The position numbers and the translations under genes were made by a program. The notes below the pieces were generated by a model, which did not search any database, had not been told where the DNA came from, and saw only the letters and a program-made list of their open reading frames with translations. DNA of 64,000 nucleotides. Source: Caballeronia cordobensis (GTDB lineage: Bacteria > Pseudomonadota > Gammaproteobacteria > Burkholderiales > Burkholderiaceae). The DNA lies in the NCBI RefSeq assembly GCF_001544575.2, contig NZ_FCNY02000006.1, positions 62,001 through 126,000 on the forward strand. Reading direction: 5' to 3'. This document shows positions 36,271-47,200 of the stretch, in pieces (within the stretch, counting starts at the first letter, position 1; each line of letters starts with the position of its first letter).

Positions 36271-38019
36271 TTAACCCTCCGTGCCGTTTCCTTGTGGCAC
36301 CTCATCCACGGCCGCGGCCCGCACGCCGCCGCCGCGCGTCTCGTTCACCACCATGCCGTTTTCCAGCTTGAGCACGCGATCCGCGATCGGGAAGTACCGG
36401 TCGTCGTGCGTCACGACGATCACCGTCTTGCCGCGCGCGCGCAACTCCGGCAGCAATTGCTCGTAAAACACCGCCTTGAACGCCGGGTCCTGGTCCGCCG
36501 CCCATTCGTCGAAGAGGTAAAGCGGGCGGTCTTCCAGATAAGCGACGACGAGCGCCAGCCGCTTGCGCTGCCCTGTGGAAAGCGAGCGCGTCGAGAACGC
36601 GCCGTCGATCACCTTCACCTTGTGATCCAGCGCGAGCCTGGCGACGAGCGCATTGGCGCGCGCATCCGCCGCCGCGCGCGACGCATCGTTCGGATCGACG
36701 ATGCCGAGCAGCGCATCGAACAGATGGAAATCGTTGAACACCGCCGTGAAGCGCTCGCGATACGCCGCGCGCGTGTGTTCGGCGACCGGCTTGCCATCGA
36801 CTTCGATCACGCCGGACTCCGGCTCGTAGAGGCCCGTCAGCACCTTGGCGAGCGTGGTCTTGCCGCTGCCGTTGCCGCCGACGATGAACACGAGCTCGCC
36901 CGGCCTGAACGTCAGATCCACGGGGCCGATACGGAACATGCGCTCGTCGCGCTCATGAAAATACGAATGCGTGACGCCGCGCATGCTGAGCGTTTCGAAG
37001 GCCGCGTCGTTCGCCGATGAAACCGGCGCGGCCTGCACGCGCACGCTGCCGAATTCCGCCATTACCTTCTCGATGCGTCCGAGCGACACGCGCGCTGCGT
37101 TCAGCGTCGGAATGTTGTTGAGCAGGCCGTCGAGCGGCACGAGCATGAAGAGAAACACGACGACATAGCCCGCGGTCGCGGCGGCATCGGCGCGCACGCC
37201 GAGCGATGGCCAGAACGCCGCCGCGCCAAGAAAGCCATAGAACAGAAAGATGATCCAGCCGACGCCGACCGCATACGCGCTGAACGCGCGCCGGCGATGA
37301 TCGCGCACTTCACCGATCGCCGCGCCGAGTTGCCCGTCGACGAACTGCTGCGAGCGCGCGCGATGCAGCTTCAGTTCCTTCGCGCCCGCGAAGAGCGAAC
37401 CGAGATAGCCGAAGAGCTTGTCCTGCGATTGCCCAGCGGCTTCGAGCGACGCGATTGCGCGCCTGTCGCCCAGGTGATAGCCGAGCGAGCCCGTGATGAT
37501 CGCCGCGAGCGCGAGCAGGCACACCGGCCACGAGAGCCACGCGAGATAGCCGAGGCACCCGAACACGATCGAGCCGTGCATGACGATGTTCGGCAGCGCG
37601 AAGAACAGCATCGATACATTGGTGGCGTCGTCGGTCAGAACGGATTGCACGGGCGCCGCGCCGATGCGCTCGACATCGCGCAATTCGGCTGCCGCGACGC
37701 GCCGCGCGACATGCTCGCGCAATTGCGCCATCGTGTCCTGCGAGAGCCGCGCGAAGAGCACGCCCGAGATCACGCGCGTAATCAGCGCAACCACCGCGCA
37801 CAGCGCAAAGCGCCATGCGAGCGAGGCATCGGCGGATGCGGTCGTCGATAGCGCGCGATTGAGCGTCGCGACGAGCATCACGCTCGCGATGCCGTTCAGC
37901 ACGCACGCGACGAGCGCGACCCCGAATGCGCCGCGCGAGCGCTTGAGCAGCGCGAGGATCAGGCGCGCGGCGGGCTTTTGCGTCGCGGAAGAACTTGAAG
38001 GCTCGTGTATGGCGGTCAT
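36271..38019 (-). CDS. orbE: Cyclic-peptide/siderophore export ABC transporter (SyrD/PvdE type)
   Basis: A 582-residue half-transporter: about six TMs (residues 20-330) fused to an ABC ATPase. Walker A GGNGSGKTTL, signature SLSTGQRKRLAL (atypical for LSGGQ, normal in SyrD/PvdE), Walker B LYLFDEWAADQDPAFK and H-loop VTHDD are visible. The family moves nonribosomal peptides or their precursors across the inner membrane. It is divergent from the NRPS gene and has its own TAAA-N17-CGTC promoter. The open frame continues far upstream antisense to the NRPS; MTAIHEPSSSSATQKP at 38019 is the reasonable start, although its ribosome site is weak. Confidence 0.92.
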   Translation of the reverse strand: MTAIHEPSSSSATQKPAARLILALLKRSRGAFGVALVACVLNGIASVMLVATLNRALSTTASADASLAWRFALCAVVALITRVISGVLFARLSQDTMAQLREHVARRVAAAELRDVERIGAAPVQSVLTDDATNVSMLFFALPNIVMHGSIVFGCLGYLAWLSWPVCLLALAAIITGSLGYHLGDRRAIASLEAAGQSQDKLFGYLGSLFAGAKELKLHRARSQQFVDGQLGAAIGEVRDHRRRAFSAYAVGVGWIIFLFYGFLGAAAFWPSLGVRADAAATAGYVVVFLFMLVPLDGLLNNIPTLNAARVSLGRIEKVMAEFGSVRVQAAPVSSANDAAFETLSMRGVTHSYFHERDERMFRIGPVDLTFRPGELVFIVGGNGSGKTTLAKVLTGLYEPESGVIEVDGKPVAEHTRAAYRERFTAVFNDFHLFDALLGIVDPNDASRAAADARANALVARLALDHKVKVIDGAFSTRSLSTGQRKRLALVVAYLEDRPLYLFDEWAADQDPAFKAVFYEQLLPELRARGKTVIVVTHDDRYFPIADRVLKLENGMVVNETRGGGVRAAAVDEVPQGNGTEG

Positions 38020-38074
38020 TGGCAAGGCATCGCTGAAGTAAGAAAGGCGGCGCTGGAATGCGCCTCTACATAGA

Positions 38075-38099
38075 GACGTTTCAGCGCGGCGAATCTTTA
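38075..38099 (-). promoter_or_regulatory. Iron-starvation sigma (OrbS/PvdS-type) promoter of the exporter gene
   Basis: On the minus strand, TAAA (38099-38096), 17 bases, CGTC (38078-38075). The same TAAA-N17-CGTC occurs in the opposite direction at 38128-38152. PvdS promoters in Pseudomonas are TAAAT-N16/17-CGT, and OrbS promoters in Burkholderia are of this class. It lies 56 bp upstream of the exporter start. Confidence 0.65.
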
Positions 38100-38127
38100 G
38101 CAGATGGAGCGCATAAAAACAGCGCGG

Positions 38128-38152
38128 TAAAAATTCTTTCGCGCGATTCGTC
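38128..38152 (+). promoter_or_regulatory. Iron-starvation sigma (OrbS/PvdS-type) promoter of the NRPS operon
   Basis: TAAA (38128-38131), 17 bases, CGTC (38149-38152), 80 bp before the NRPS start. The identical spacing to the divergent element at 38075-38099 makes chance unlikely. No clear Fur box was seen in the 213-bp gap, consistent with iron control acting indirectly through the sigma factor. Confidence 0.65.
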
Positions 38153-38232
38153 ATCCCGAGTGAAGCCGCATTTTGAGCGGCGCCCCGTTCATGCCGCAGC
38201 AATTGCCGATGCGGACAGAACCCAAGGAATTC

Positions 38233-41200
38233 ATGCCGATGACGAGTTTCCCGACCGCGCTTCATCTTCGTATTCAAGCGCTCGCACGCATTCAACCCGA
38301 TGCGCCCGCGCTCGCGTTCAATGCCCACGACGACGCGCGTCTTTCGCGCGGCGAACTCGATGCCCGCGCGTCCCGTCTCGCGGCGCGGCTGCGCGCGTCG
38401 GGCGTGAGCGCTGAAGTGCGCGTGGGCGTGTGCGTCGAGCGTTCCTGCGAACTGTTCGTCGCGCTCCTCGCCGTGCTGAAGGCGGGCGGCGTGTTCGTGC
38501 CGCTCGATCCGCATCATCCCGCCGCGCGTCTCGACTGGATCGCGAAGGACGCGGGCCTCGTGCACGGTATCGTCGATGAACGCGCCGGCGAGGCGATGCG
38601 CGCGCGTTTCGCCCGCTGCTTCGACGTGCAGGACGACCGCGCCGATGCCCCCGCGCTTGATGCTGACACGCCCGTGCATCCACGCGCGGCCGCGTACATG
38701 ATCTATACGTCGGGATCGACCGGCACGCCGAAAGCCGTCGTGGTCGAGCATGGTCCGCTCGCGGCGCATTGCGATGCGCTCGCGCAGGCGCTCGGCATCG
38801 GCGAAGGCGATAGCCTGCTGCACTTCGCATCGGTCAATTTCGATGCCGCGCACGAATGCTGGCTCGCGCCGCTCGCGGTGGGCGCGCGCATCGTCATCAC
38901 CGCGCCGCCGCCGTTCGCGCCCGATGCGGCGCACGCGCTGATCGAACGCGAGCGCGTGAACGTGGCCGCGTTTCCGCCCGCCTATCTGCGTGAATTCGCG
39001 GCCGTCGCCGAACGCAAGGGCGTGCCCGCATCGCTGCGCGTGCTCGCGTTCGGCGGCGAGGCGCTGTCGCGCGAAGCGTTCGCTCGCGTGCGGCGCGTCT
39101 TTGCCGCGCAGCGTCTCATCAACGGCTATGGTCCGACCGAAGCCGTGATTTCGCCGATGCTGTGGCCGGTCGAGCCGCATGTCACACCCGATCTCGGCGA
39201 TGCCGATGCTTACGCGGCGCTGCCTATCGGAAGCGTGATCGGTGAGCGTGTCGCGCGCATCGACGAAGGCGAATTGCTGCTCGGCGGCGCGTGCATCGCG
39301 CGCGGCTATCACGGCCGCGCCGCCCTGACCGCCGAGCGTTTCGTGCCGGACGCATCGGGCGCGCCGGGCGCGCGCATCTATCGCACGGGCGATCTCGCGC
39401 GCCAACGTGCCGACGGCGCCTACGATTATCTTGGCCGCATCGACGATCAGGTGCAGGTTCGCGGCGTGCGCGTGGAGCCCGCGGAAATCGCGGCATGCCT
39501 GCGCGCGCATCCATCGATTCGCGATGCCGCCGTGCTCGCCGAATCGGCGAATGGCCGCACGCAACTCACCGCGTGTTTCGTGCTCGCTCACGAAAGTGCG
39601 ACCGATGCCGCGCTGAAAAGCTATCTCGCGGAACACTTGCCCGCGGCGTGGCAGCCGCATCGATTCGTGCGGCTCGCGCGCTTGCCTTATACGCTCAACG
39701 GCAAGCTCGACCGCGATGCGTTGAAGGCACAGGCCGCGTCAGCATCGACTGCACGCGACATCGTTGCGCCGGAGACCGATACCGAGCGCCGTCTCGCGCA
39801 GATCTGGCAGCGCATTCTCGACGATGCCGCGCCTGTCGGCCGGGCCGATCGCTTTTTCGCGCGCGGCGGCGATTCGCTCGCGGCAATGCAGTTGCAGGCC
39901 GCCATCCGTATCGAATGGCGCGCGAATCTGCGGCTCGATGCGATTTTCGACGATCCCACGCTGGAGAGGCTTGCCGCTTCGATCGATGCGAGCGAGCGGG
40001 AAGCAGACGGCGTGCCGATCGTGCGAGGCGCCCGCACGGCGAACGCGCGTTTCATCGACAGGCCCGCTTCGTTCGCGCAGCAACGCTTCTGGGCGCTTGC
40101 GCAGACGAGAGACGCGGGCTCGGCGTATCACATCGCGGGCCACTGGAATATCAACGGCAAGCTCGACGTCCGTGTACTGCAACGCGCGCTCGATCATCTG
40201 ATCGAGCGCCACGAGGCATGGCGCACGACGCTCGTCGAGAATGACGACGGCATCGTCATGCAGCGCATTCATGCGTCGCTGCCGGTGACGATCGAACAAG
40301 CAAGCCCCGACATATCCGCCGAAGCGCATGCGAGCGAAGCGTTCGATCTGTCCAGCGGCCCCTTATTGCGCGCGACGCTCGTCACGTTCGACGAGGACTC
40401 GCATCGCCTGATGCTCACGGCTCATCACGCGATTACCGACGGCTACAGTTCGCGCATCGTCTTCGACGAGCTTGCAAAAGCGTATAGCGCCTATGTGCAA
40501 GGCGATGAACCCGCATTGCCCGCGCTGCCGGTTCAGTACGCGGATTACGCGCAATGGCAGCGCGATGTGGTCGCGAGTGAAGAGGGCGAGCGCCAGCTTT
40601 CGTACTGGCGTAAAGCGCTCGATGCCGCGCCCGAACCGCTCGCGCTGCCTTGCGACCGCGCACGTCCCGCCACGCGCGATCATCGCGGCGCACGCGTGTC
40701 GCTGCGTTTGTCCGCGGATATATCGAACGCGTTGCGTGAACTCGCGCGGGAGACGCACACGTCGGCGTTCGTCGTGCTGCTCGCCGCGTTCCACGCGTGG
40801 CTTCACCGGCTCACCGGAGCAAACGATTTCGTCGTCGCGGCGCCCGTGGCGCATCGGCAGCGGCCGGAGACGGCGGGCCTCATCGGCTTGTGCCTGAATA
40901 CGCTGGCGTTGCGTGCGCGCGTGGATTCGCGCCGCACGTTCTCCGCATTGATCGATGACGTGCGCCGTCATGCGCTCGACGCATTCGCGCATCAGGACGT
41001 GCCCTTCGAGCGCGTGCTCGACGCGGTGAAACCGCCTGTCGCACGAGGCGATGCATGGCTGCGCGTGAAGTTCGCGCAGCAGTTCGATGCGCAACTGAAC
41101 GCTACGCTGCCGAACGCGACCGCGATCGCAACGCCCGGTCCCGACCTCGCCGCGCGCTTCGATTTCGCGCTCGACTTCACCGACGATGCGCGCGGCATCG

Positions 41201-44200
41201 AACTCGTCGCGGCGCACGCGCTCGACTGCATCGATGAAACGACCGCGCAGGCTTGGCTCGCGAGCTTCGCGGCGCTCGTCGTGGATGCGGTGCGCGATCC
41301 GTCGCGTGCGATCGCATCGCTCGATTGCACGACGCCGGATGCGGAGCGGCAAGGCCGCGCGCTGAGCGTCGAGGCCAGCGATATCCTCGCGCTGATCGCG
41401 CAGCATGCGAGCGCGACGCCGCATCGCATCGCACTCGCGGACGCGTCGACGCAGATGACCTTCGCCGAACTCGACGATGCATCGAACCGCATCGCGCTTG
41501 CGTTGCGTCACCGTGGCGCGCGGGCGGAACATGCGGTCGCGGTATGCATCGAGCGTTCCGCGCGCTTCGTCGTCGCGTTGATCGGCGCGATGAAAGCGGG
41601 CGCATATGCCGCGCCGCTCGATCCGTCGATGCCGCAAGCGCGGCTCGATGCGGCTATCGAAGCATGCGGCGCGCGTCTCGCGCTCGTCGCAACGGCGGAC
41701 GGCAACGCGCCGCGATCGCTCGGCAACGCGCTGTTGCTCGATACCGATACGCTCGCGCACGATACATCGCTCGCCAACGCGGCGATGCCACGCGTGCAGC
41801 CCGCGCCGGAGCAAACGGCTTACGTCATCTTCACATCCGGCTCGACGGGTGCGCCCAAGGGCGTGGCCGTGCCGCATCGCGCGCTGGCCGACTACGTGCA
41901 GGGCATGCTCGACGAACTCGCTTTCGCGCCCGGCGCATCGATGGCAATGGTCTCCACCGTCGCCGCCGATCTCGGTCACACGACGCTCTTCGGCGCATTG
42001 TGCTCCGGCCGCACCCTGCATCTGCTGCCCGCCCGCTGCGCTTTCGACCCCGATCTTTTCGCCGCCGAAATGCGCGCGCGCGAAGTGGGCGTCCTGAAGA
42101 TCGTGCCGAGCCATCTGCATGCCTTGCTCGAAGCGCAACAGAGCGCCGACGTGCTGCCTTCGCATGCGCTCGTCACGGGCGGCGAAACGCTGCCGTGGGG
42201 GCTCGTCGATCGCGTGAAGGCGCTGAAGCCCGCGTGCCGCGTGATCAATCACTATGGGCCGACGGAAGCGACGGTCGGCGCGATCGCCTGCGAGGCGAGC
42301 GCATTCGCGGGCGTTGAGCGCCATGCGCAGGGCGTGCCGATCGGACGTCCATTGCCGAACGCATGCGCTTACGTATTCGATGCGCTTGGCGCGCGTGTGC
42401 CGCCGGGCGGCATCGGCGAGCTGTATCTGGGCGGGCCGGGCGTGGCGCGCGGCTATCTCGGACGCGCGGCCGCGACGGCGGAACGCTTCGTGCCGCATCC
42501 GTTCGCACATGGCGAGCGGCTTTATCGCACCGGCGACCGCGTGCGTCTTCTCGCGGATGGCCACATCGCGTTTCTCGGCCGTCTCGACGATCAGGTGAAG
42601 ATTCGCGGCTATCGCGTCGAGCCGGGCGAAGTGAGCGCGGCGCTGCGTGCGATCGAAGGCGTGACGCAAGCGGAAACATTGCCCGTCGAGCGTGACGGCA
42701 GACTGCAACTCGCGACGTTCGCGACAGGCTCCGTCAAGGACGAAGCCGTGCTGCGCGATGCGCTCGCCGCGCGCTTGCCCGACTACATGATGCCCGCATC
42801 GATCCTCGTGCTCGACGCGCTTCCGGTGACGGCCAACGGCAAGATCGACCGCGCCGCGCTGCGCGAGATCGCGATGAAGCCGGCCGAAGCCACTGCATCG
42901 GGCGATGCGCCGCAAGGCGAGACCGAAGCGGCGATCGCTTCGGTGTGGATGGACGTCCTGAAGGCGAAGCAGATTGGCCGCGACGATAACTTCTTCGAAC
43001 TCGGCGGCGATTCCATTCTCGTGCTGCAAGTCATCGCGCGTCTGCGCAAACGCGGCTTGCGTGCGACGCCCAAGCAGATCTTCGATAACGCGACCGTCGC
43101 GCAACTCGCACAGGTGGTCAAACCGATCGATGCAAAGGCACCCGCGCCGACGACCAACGAAGCCGCGGACACGCTGACGCCCGCGCAACTGCGCTTCTTC
43201 GCGCTCGACATTCCGCAGCGCGGCCACTGGAACCAGTCGATCGAGTTCGATGCGCATGCCTCGTTCGATCTCGACGCGTTCGCGCGCGCGTTCGATGCGC
43301 TGCTCACGCATCACGAGATCTTCAGGCAGCGCTTCGAGAACGGGCGCAGGGTGGTTTCATCGAAGGCATTCGATGCGTTGCCGCTCGCCGCCGTCACCGC
43401 GAACGACGATGCCGATGCGCTCGCGCAGTTCGACGCGATCCAGCGCACGCTCGATCTTTCGCGCGGGCCGCTTGCCTGCGCGCTCGCGGCATCGCTGCCG
43501 GACGGGCGCACGAAGCTCTACCTCGCGATCCATCATCTGATCGTGGATGGCGTGTCGTGGCGCATCCTGCTCGACGATCTGCAAAGCGCCTATCGCGCGG
43601 CGCAAACGCGCGGCATCGCGAGCCTCACGCGCACCGGCGCGACAGCCGCGCAATGGGCCGCGCGTCTTGCGAAGGCGGCGCGCGATCCGCACTCGCCGTT
43701 TGCCGGCGAGGCGAAGTACTGGGCTTCGACGGCATCGTTGCCCGACGGTTTGCGCGTCGATCATCCGCACGCGAAGGCGATGAATGCCGACGCCGTTGTG
43801 ATCGAACAGACGATCGATGCCACGCTCACCCGCGCCGCGCTCGCCGATGCGAACATCGCGTATCGCACGCAGACGGTCGAGGTGTTGATCGCGGCGCTCG
43901 CGCATGCGATCGGCGAGACGTGCCGGATCGAGCTGGAAGGACATGGTCGCGAAGCGCTCTTCGACGATATCGACGCGAGCCGCACGCTCGGCTGGCTGAC
44001 GAGCCACTATCCGGTATGCGTGCGCGCCGAGGCATCGCCCGTGGCCACGCTTGCGGCAACGAAGGATACGTTGCGCGCGGTGCCGCATAAAGGCCTCGGC
44101 TTCGGCGTGCTGCGTCATTATGGCGACGATGCGACCCGCGCCGCGCTCGAAGCATTGCCGCGCCCGTGCGTGACGTTCAATTATCTCGGCCAGTTCGAGT

Positions 44201-47200
44201 CGCACGACGCGCGCGATGCGGCCTTCACGCCGCGTTTCGGCGGCGCGGGCTGCGAGCGTGATCCGGCGGGGCCGCTTGGCAATGCGCTCGCGATTCACGC
44301 GTATATCGACGACCGCGGCGAGCGCACGCTCAGGCTGCATTGGGTGTATGGCTCGACGCAATTCGAGCGTGCGACGATCGACGGCCTCGCGCAACGCTTC
44401 GAAAAAGCGCTCGCCGATATCGTCGCCGCTTGCGCTGAACGCGTCGCGCAAAGGGGCGCGGGCGCGACGCCGGGCGACTTCCCGCTCGCGCGTGACGGCG
44501 GCCTGACGCAAGCGGCGCTCGATCGCCTGCCGGCCGATCTGCGCAGCGTCACCGATATCTATCCGCTGTCGCCGATGCAGCACGGCATTCTGTTCCATTC
44601 GCTGCTCGCGCCCGAGCAATCGACCTACGTGAACCAGCTCGTCGCAACGCTCGTCTCGCCCGACGTGCAACGCCTGCGCGCGGCGTTCGAGGCAGCGGAG
44701 CCGCGTCACGATATTCTGCGTACCGGCTTCACGCACGACGAGGCCGCGCCGATGCAGATCGTGCAACGCCAGGCGCGCATGCCGTTCGACGTACTGGACT
44801 GGCGCGAGCGCGCCGACGCGGCGTCGTCGTTCGAAACATGGCTCGCGCAAGACCGCGCGCGCGGCTTCGATCTCGCCTCGCCGCCGCTGATGCGCGTCAC
44901 GCTGATTCGCCTGAGCGGCGACGAATGGCGCATCGTGTGGACGCGGCATCATCTGCTGCTCGATGGCTGGAGCACCGCGCGCATGTTCGCGGACGTGCTG
45001 CGCGATTACATCGAACCGCCGCGCGCGCAACCGTTCGCCACGCATGCGGTCAAGGCGCGCTATCGCGACTTCATCGCGTGGCTCTCCACGCGCGACGCGC
45101 AGGCGGACGAAGCGTTCTGGCTCGAACGGCTCGCACGTCTGGACGAACCGACACGCATCGCGCAGCGCGAGGCCAGCGCTACACCCTCGCTCGACGATCA
45201 TCGCGCATGGCGCGGCACGTTCGATGCCGCGACGGCCACGCGCTACGCCGACACCGCGCGCCGTCTGCGCGTGACGCTCAACACGCTCGTGCAAGGCGCG
45301 TGGGCGCTCGCATTGCAGCGCATGACGCATCGCACGAGCGTCGCGTTCGGCGCGACGGTCGCGGGCCGTCCCGACGCGCTGACCGATATCGACAGCGTGC
45401 TCGGTCTCTTCATCAACACCGTTCCGGTCATCACCGCGCCGCTGCCGCACCGTGCGGCGAATGCGTGGCTGCGCGACTTGCAGGCCGATAACGCCGCGGC
45501 CCACGAACACGCGCATACGCCGCTCGCGGAGATTCAGCGCTGGGCGGGACAGGGCGGCGGATCGTTGTTCGATACGCTCGTTGTGTTCGAGAACTATCCC
45601 GTCGACGAAGCCTGGGCGGGGGGCGATGCGCGCGCGCTGAAGATGCGCGATCTGCGCAATATCGAAGCGACCGATTTCGCGCTGACGCTCGTCATCGAGG
45701 CGGGCGAGTCGATCGTCATCGATTACGGCTACGACGCCGCGCGTCTCGACGAATCGCGTGTGATCGCCTTGCATCGCGCGTTGTCGGCCTGCCTCGATAC
45801 GTTCGCCGCCGACGCGGACGCACCGCTCGGCGCGATCTCCCTCGCCGCCGAACACGCGCGGTTCAATGCGACGGCGCAGACATGGAGCGATGCGCAAAGC
45901 GCGCCGCTGCATCGGCAATTCGAACGCATGGCAGAGCGCGCGCCGGATGCGATCGCGCTCGAAATGGCCGCTGCCGATGGCGCGTTGCATCGCATGTCGT
46001 ATGCCGAACTGAACGCGCACGCGGATCGCGTCGCGGCGGCGCTCGTCGCGTCGGGCGTCGCGCCGGACACGGCGGTCGCGTTGTGCGTCGAGCGTTCGTT
46101 CGACATGGTCGTGGCGCTCTTCGGCGTGTTGAAGGCGGGCGCGGCGTATCTGCCGATCGATCCGGATTATCCGGCGGACCGCATCGCCTACCTGCTCGAC
46201 GATGCGAAGCCCGCCGTCGTGCTGACGCAAGCGCACTTGCGCGAGCGGGTCGAAGCAGCGGCGGCGCACGCGCGCGTCGTCGATATCGGCGCGCTCATGC
46301 AGAACGATGCGTCGCTCGAATCGCCCATCGACGTCACCGATACGCATCTCGCGTATCTCATCTATACGTCGGGTTCGACGGGCAAGCCGAAAGGCGCGGG
46401 CAACACGCACGGCGCGCTCGCGAACCGCATCGCGTGGATGCAGGACGCGTATCGGTTGAAGCATGACGATGTCGTGCTTCACAAGACGCCGTTCGGCTTC
46501 GATGTGTCCGTGTGGGAGTTCGTGTGGCCGCTCGCGACGGGCGCCACGCTCGCCATCGCCGCGCCCGGCGATCATCGCGATCCGGCGCGTCTTGTCGCGG
46601 CTATCGAAGCGCATCGCGTGAGCACACTGCATTTCGTGCCGTCGATGCTCGCGGCGTTCGTCGCGCATCTCGACGAGTTCGGTGAAGCGGCGCGCTGCAC
46701 GAGCATCGAACGCATCGTCGCAAGCGGCGAGGCGCTGGCGCCGGAACTCGTCGCGCGCGTCGCAAGGCTCTTGCCCAATGCGCGCCTCTATAACCTCTAT
46801 GGTCCGACCGAAGCGGCTATCGACGTCTCGCACTGGACGTGCGGCGCAAGCGATATCGATGCGCCTTCGGTGCCCATCGGTCATCCGATCGCGAACCTTC
46901 AATTGCATGTGCTCGATGCGGCCATGCATGCGGTTCCTGAAGGCGCAATCGGCGAGCTGTATCTCGGTGGCGCGGGCCTTGCGCGCGGCTATCTCGGACG
47001 CGCGGCGCTGACGGCCGAGCGCTTCGTGCCCGATCCGTTCGTCGCGGGCGCGCGTCTTTATCGCACGGGCGATCTCGCGCGCCGGCGAGATGACGGCGCG
47101 CTCGATTATCTCGGGCGCATCGATACGCAAGTGAAGCTGCGCGGACAGCGCATCGAGCCGGGCGAAATCGAAGCGCTCCTGCGCGCCGAGCCGAACGTGC

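Noticed and set aside
38020..38232. Fur box between orbE and orbI
   Set aside because: No sequence close to the GATAATGATAATCATTATC pattern was found; iron control is better explained by the two TAAA-N17-CGTC elements.
38020..39660. Extension of the exporter frame by about 547 codons upstream of 38019
   Set aside because: The extra part runs antisense through the promoter region and module 1 of orbI and has no similarity to an ABC transporter; the real protein starts near 38019.
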